Source of the DNA: Pleurodeles waltl
Taxonomy: Eukaryota > Chordata > Amphibia > Caudata > Salamandridae
Direction: 5' to 3'
Assembly (NCBI RefSeq): GCF_031143425.1
Contig: NC_090439.1
Span: 352,154,027-352,218,026 of the forward strand
DNA: 64,000 bases
Every line of letters begins with the position of its first letter. Positions within the stretch are counted from its first letter, which is position 1. Position numbers and translations under genes: made by a program. Shown here one piece after another: positions 59,146 through 64,000 of this stretch. The notes under the pieces were generated by a model. It worked only from the letters and a program-made list of their open reading frames with translations. It made no database searches and was not told the origin of the DNA.

Positions 59146-59416
59146 GTCAATGGCCATCAAAAGAAGGGATTATGGAGAGCTATCGCCTGGAAAGTGAGGA
59201 ACCTGGGGGTCCACAAAAATTAGAGTGCCCACTGCACGAAAAGGTGAAAGGACCTGTGACTCTGGGCCCAGAAGATCACTGAGGTCCAGCTGGGGATGTC
59301 CTCCCAATGTGGGCAGGGTGTACATTGGATCCTCACCCCCACATCCCAATGGCCCGGTGGTGGTGACCTATCCGGAACTTGATGGGCATTTGAGGGCAGC
59401 ACAGCAGCCACAAGGG

Positions 59417-60932
59417 GTTAAGTATAGGGGATATTCCTGCCTGTCTGTAGTGGCTTCGATAGCAGCAGAAACTGCTGCGCGTGCTTGTCAGCTGTTCTAC
59501 CGTATCGCACGCGCAGCGGAGATGCTCGCACGAGGCTGTTTTTTCACTGTTGGGGGTTCCTCATCGCGTTGTGGGCGCGAGGAACGCCGAACATTTGCAG
59601 AAAGGCAACGGCCGGACGTGGTGACGATCTGCGACAGCGTGGGCCGTCTCAGCAATGCTCTGGGGTGATTTTGCTGGAACATTTCTTTTTATCAAATAGA
59701 TACTTACATTTCACCGTCCTCGCGTTTGGATATTTTGTTCCGAGTTTACTTTAAGTGGCGAAGAGGATGCAATGTGAATGTGGCATTCACATTGCCAAGT
59801 GAATGAGTTAGGTTCTGACAGCTCCCCCTGACAATTAGGGATGAGTAATGTGTCACACAATAGATGAGTGATCGTTTGTGTAGACATGTCATGTGGTGCA
59901 TACTTATGTGCTTTGCATATTGGCTCAGGGACCTAGGACACAACTGGGTAGAATCCACAAACCACTTGCTCTGTAGGGACGACATATGGCTGTGTACATT
60001 GATCAAACAACTACTGTTTGTTGTTGTACTGTGTGTAATTTCTATGCAACAGACCACAACTCCTAAATGTTACAGGCCAAAGGTAAGTAGGTGATGGGTC
60101 ACTGTCCTCAGCCACGTGTCTGGGTAAATGTGTATAAGGCATGTGTCACTCAGAGGCCACTTGTCTTCAGCATATGACGGGTGCTGGTGCCTTACTGCAG
60201 TCTATAATGTGAAGATGTGCAACATGCATGTGACAGAGCTTACACTGTTACACTTTTCTTTGGGTGCAGCTATAGGCCAATACTTTCCCTTGGTAAGTGG
60301 GGAATGTTCATTGACATTATTTATATGCCATCTCTGTTTCCAATATTCCTTGTGCCTACATGTCAGTATCTGTCCCTTTCTCTTTTGAAAAACATTTGTA
60401 AGCTGCTGTTCAATGCACGGTCTACCTATGTTGATGGGATGATGTCTGTATTCCCTCACATATATGTGCAATGCAAACTGTGTGTGGAATTAGACATTTA
60501 CAATGGGGGTACATTTCATGCTGTGCCACAGACAGCAGCATGTCACTATTGTTTATTGGCTGCCACATTATCTCATGCATCATAGCATGTCATTTGGCAT
60601 GTAGAACTCCTGTAGCAATACGGGACATAGCAGGTATGCCTAGAAGTTAGAGCCACAATGTGAATATCTATGCCCTTGTTGTGGCATAGTGTGGAAAAGT
60701 GCACTGCACATGTATGAGTAAGGTTTGTGACCTGACTGTTGGCCATCATCATGGAGTGGCTTGCAGTTACGTCGGAATCACTTGTGTTTGCGTACAAGCA
60801 TTCATCCACAGACAGACATTTGGGTCTGCATGACTATAATGAAGACAATAATGTAGCTTTCAATTGAGCAAGATGTTGAGGGCCTTTAACAAGTGCTTGC
60901 AAAACTCTGGGCCTCTCCAACATCCAAGGGAC
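59417..60932. other. Myb1 intron 2 of H3, left part
   Basis: A GC-rich patch (59460-59640, GCGCACGCGCAGCGG-like) may be an older insertion. The rest is AT-rich without features. The MITE at 60933 follows. Confidence 0.4.
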
Positions 60933-61089
60933 TTAGGCCCATATTTATACTTTTTTTAGTGCCGCATTTGCGCCGCTTTTTGACGCAAAAGTGGCGCAAA
61001 CTTACAAAATAAAATTTTGTAAATTTGCGCCACTTTAGCGTAAAAAATTGACGCAAATGCGGCGCTAAAAAGAATAAATATGGGCCTAA
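60933..61089. mobile_element. Near-perfect palindromic MITE
   Basis: 157 bp from TTAGGCCCATATTTATAC to its inverse AATAAATATGGGCCTAA, with arms of about 75 bp around ACAAAATAAAATTTTGT. Inner motifs GCGCCGCATTTGCG, GACGCAAA and GTGGCGCAAA occur on both arms. TTA and TAA at the tips may be target duplication or part of the palindrome. Non-coding; in intron 2 of H3 Myb1. Superfamily not determined. Confidence 0.85.
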
Positions 61090-61673
61090 TGATGCCTACT
61101 GATGCACTCAGAGTATGTCATTGTAAGGGTTGCTAGACATTACTGGTGATTACCCCGGGCTTGCTGAATCGATGTGTTGTGGATTTTAGGGACATCTTTC
61201 CCTGACATATTGCAGATTATGTCTACAGTGTCCATTTCCATGCCACATGTGTGGCCTATCTGAGCAACATTAATACTATCTCCCTGACTGGGGCAAATAT
61301 CACTTGGTGAAGTGAAGTATGCAGTATGGAACTGCTTCCAGTATGACATGAGTATTTCCATAACACCTTCTCCAGGATATTGTACTTTTGTACCTTTATC
61401 ATCAACATGGTATGATTTTGGAGCATCATTCTTTTTATATATTGTTGGGTCATCATATATTTGGCAAATAGATGTGTACATGACCTTGTGTGGAACCTGT
61501 GGGAATGCATTTTGCATTGGTCTGCTATTGCATGGCAGCAGGTAATTGAGGTTTGATCCATGGGGAAAAGCTTTGAGGGTGATGGGGTCTCCTACTTGTT
61601 GAATGGTTATTGTGATTGTACAACTTCAGCCATACAATTGTAATTGTCTGGGATCCTGAATTTTCTGGGGGCA
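61090..61673. other. Myb1 intron 2 of H3, right part
   Basis: AT-rich DNA upstream of the repeat shared with H1. The minus-strand frames at 61140-61561 have no motif I recognise. Confidence 0.4.
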
Positions 61674-64000
61674 ACTGTTGACAGTTTATATGGCATGCAT
61701 GCATATGGTGAGCACATGAATGGGCCACTTAGGTGGAGTTTGTTGCTGGGGCCTACTTGATATCACACTAATGTTTGCTAATCTATGCTGTTGTTCAAGT
61801 GTGTTTATGGACATGTGATGATCCAATGTCTCTTTGTATTTGCAGCACCGGCAAGTGAAAGAGACAAGGCACAGCCGAGTGCGGAAGCATCTGGCCACGG
61901 GACCTCAGGTCAAGACACCACTGACACAGAGGGACCCAGTGGCCTTGAGGGCGAGGGGAGTACCACAGGGGAGACTAGAATATTCTCATCATCGGATTCT
62001 TCGTCAAGTGGACACTCCCTAGTGGTGGAGGACCCATCAGGGCATCACTCTGTACCATCTTTGTCTGCCACCCCCTGTCCTATCACTGCCCTCCCTATTG
62101 CTTTCCACCCAGTTGGCCATGCCCGCTCACCCAAGAAGGTGGGCATCTCCTTTGCAGTAGGCACCTCCACCCCAGCCTAGTTATCCCTGCTGCTCTCAGT
62201 TAGGAGGCTATTGACCTCCTGAGAAGTATTTCTGTGGGTCAGTCAGCCATTGTAAATGCCATCCAGGGATTAGCAACTCAACCACAACAAACAAATGCAT
62301 TCCTGAAAGGCATTCGTGGTGCAATGGCTGGCCTACAGAGATATTTTCAGGCTCTGGCTTCCTCTCTGATGGCAGCCATTCACAACCCACCTCTTCTCAA
62401 TCCAAATCCATCTATCCCTACCTAAACAAAGCACACAGACAGATCCATAACCATCCACATCAACACACAAGAGTAGCAGACACAAACACAAGCACCACAA
62501 AATACACCGGCACACAAGCAAACAACAGCCACCCAGAGACACAACGACAGTCACCACTTCCCCAGACACCCCCAACAATACACACACAACATCAAGCATA
62601 CTCACAGGCATCACGCCAACAGTCAGTGGCACACCCACCACAGCCATCATACCCACAGACACACCCCAACAGACCCCCAAACCTCCACCCCAAGCACCAT
62701 ACCCGCAGACAACACAACAGACACACAGACATTTACCACTCCATCCTCCAGGACCTCCATCTCCCAGACCCCCAAGACACACAAATGCACTCACTCACCG
62801 ACCCACCCAACATACACCAACCAAACCCAAGCATACCTCCCAAAAGCACACACCCACAACATCCACATCAACACGGCAGACAACCACCCCCTCGACCTCC
62901 AAATCCCAACCCCCTTCTGCTGACCATCTCTGTGTCCCTAAGAATCTTTTTTTGCAAGACCTTAACCGTTCCCCTGTTCCCTCCAACCCGTCCCACACCC
63001 AAGAGGCCCCTACTCACCTACAGCCCTTCCCTTCCTCCTCCTAGGCCTCCAATGCCCCCTTGTAAGCACCCATACCTCTCCCCCAAGATAAATCCCACCC
63101 CTCCCAAAAATCAGACCACCCCTCCCAAACCCAAGGCCAAACCCCCTCCTATATCTGGCACCTCCCCAGGATGATCACTGAGGTGCCTGCCTGCCCTCTT
63201 GATGCACCCTCCTGTGGAGGTTCCCTTGCAGTTAGGAGTCAAGTATTGGCACAATACTGTGTTGTGATGTACTAATATATGGAATGGCCAATGGCATTGG
63301 ACTATTCAAACTTGTTTTCGCCAAAAAAACAAACAGTTGTCTTTTTTGGGTAAACATTTGTCCTCCAATTCCTTTTCTACCTTTATGTTGTTCCTGAGTA
63401 ACTTGTGTTGTGTGCCTACAGTTGAGTGTGTTTCAGCCTGCTTCCCGATCCATTTGCTGTTGTTTGCAGTATCTGACTTTGTGTACAGTGCTGGTGTCTC
63501 CCAAGACAAGGGTACATGTTGAGTGTATGGATATATGGGTGTAAACGCAATATAGGTGTCATAGCATTGTGAACGATTTGGTATGGTAAGTATTTCATCT
63601 TGTGTTGTCTAATGTGAGCATGTATGGTGTTAGACTTCTTCCCCTGATATGGATTATGCATACATCTGATGTGTGCCAGCTTGAGTTTTGTTTGTGCAGA
63701 CATGGACTGTGTTCAATTGTGCTACCTTTGTTTGCATTCGACTGTGCATGTGTCCATTTAGCTGTGTGTACCTTGCAGCTAGTTCCTGTAGATGCATGTC
63801 CCATGCAAATGGACTTTTATGTGCTTTGTTGACTTGTACTTCCACATTGTGCAGATAGGCATGTCATTTGTGTGTAGTATTGTTTGTCCCAGAGATACCA
63901 GAAGGGCCAGTTCCTGTGCAATAATTATTTTATGGGCAGTTGCAAGGTGATCTGTTTCCCAGTGCAAGCTCCTTCCCTAAGTTCTCCTGCTGGCCCCATC
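61674..64000 (+). repeat. 2.3-kb direct repeat of 1-2322
   Basis: Matches 1-2322 to the window edge on both sides (offset 61673-61678). I counted about 30-35 single-base differences and a few 1-2-base indels by eye, roughly 98.5% identity. It includes Myb1 exon 3 and the 3' non-coding part of H3. Confidence 0.95.

Larger units (their letters stand above)
57446..63174 (+). pseudogene. Myb/SANT-like protein 1 of H3, decayed, three exons
   Basis: Exon 1 (57446-57559, 114 nt) has FSPEELKRLVDEVLPLYE and an in-frame TAG, and ends GAGCAG/GTAAGT. Exon 2 (59146-59416) begins after CCATGCAG and is exactly 271 nt, as in H2; it reads GHQKKGLWRAIAWKVRNLGVH then several stops, and ends near YPELDGHLRAAQQPQG. 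Exon 3 begins at 61846 after TATTTGCAG, with TAG at 62178-62180, then NAIQGLATQPQQTNAFLKG at 62255, and a Pro/Thr/His-rich tail to 63174. Introns are 1586 and 2429 bp against 197 and 383 bp in H2. Exon sizes confirm homology; the stops show it is dead. Confidence 0.75.
41832..64000 (+). mobile_element. Three-gene Harbinger element H3, inflated by insertions, runs off the window
   Basis: Left end GGGCCTCCTATGAGTTTGGG with CCGCC motifs. Gene order Myb2 (plus, 42436-45801), transposase (minus, 50076-51110), Myb1 (plus, 57446-63174) is exactly that of H2 read in reverse complement. Insertions: satellite (42780-44220), T-rich palindromic array (44906-45310), solo LTR B (46650-49326), LINE (51849-57360) and palindromic MITE (60933-61089). 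By analogy with H1, whose right end is at 3252, H3 should end about 930 bases beyond the window. Confidence 0.8.

Noticed and set aside
1..64000. The end repeat as a pure assembly artefact
   Set aside because: The copies differ at about 30 or more positions and by several indels, so they are not one sequence placed twice; allelic misassembly cannot be fully excluded.

Overview
This window looks like transposon-packed intergenic DNA from a giant-genome amphibian, most likely a newt or other salamander. The grounds are vertebrate-type elements nested layer upon layer (autonomous PIF/Harbinger elements, an endogenous retrovirus, a DIRS/Ngaro-type element, several LINEs, large solo LTRs, MIR-like SINEs) and no recognisable intact host gene in 64 kb. 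Pleurodeles-like newts are known for Harbinger expansion, but the species call is inference.

Layout. 1-3252: 3' part of a Harbinger-family element (H1), nearly identical to 61674-64000. 3253-11760: old DNA holding one exon-like fragment, an LTR (family A) with a Harbinger MITE nested in it, two more Harbinger MITE pieces and two SINEs. 11761-21320: a decayed class-I-like retrovirus on the minus strand, split by a second family A LTR and by a MITE made of consecutive hairpins. 21483-22910: a tyrosine-recombinase retroelement remnant followed by an SGNH-hydrolase-like segment. 23594-32761: a complete 9.2-kb Harbinger element (H2) with matching ends. 32762-37411: simple repeats, a (TA)n tract and a third family A LTR. 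37226-42330: a roughly 2.7-kb tandem duplication carrying a Harbinger left end twice; the second copy also took a LINE fragment. 41832-64000: a second, older three-gene Harbinger element (H3), running off the right edge and opened up by a solo LTR, satellites, a full LINE and a palindromic MITE.

How the genes fit together. H2 carries a DDE transposase in the centre (plus strand) and two different Myb/SANT-like genes (minus strand), one divergent from and one convergent with the transposase. H3, read in the opposite direction, has the same three genes in the same order and orientation, with conserved exon sizes (114/271 nt for Myb1 exons 1 and 2). Vertebrate Harbingers are normally described as two-gene elements (transposase plus one Myb-like partner), so a conserved three-gene layout is the main system-level observation here. 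All copies seen are damaged: H2 lightly (a few frameshifts and one nonsense codon), H3 and H1 heavily.

Other striking points: chain-of-hairpins MITEs in two unrelated-looking families; a LINE whose ORF1 and ORF2 are in one frame separated only by a UGA in a UGA-CUA context; and a 2.3-kb direct repeat at the two ends of the window, about 61.7 kb apart. All homology calls are from reading translations and motifs by eye; no database search was possible.
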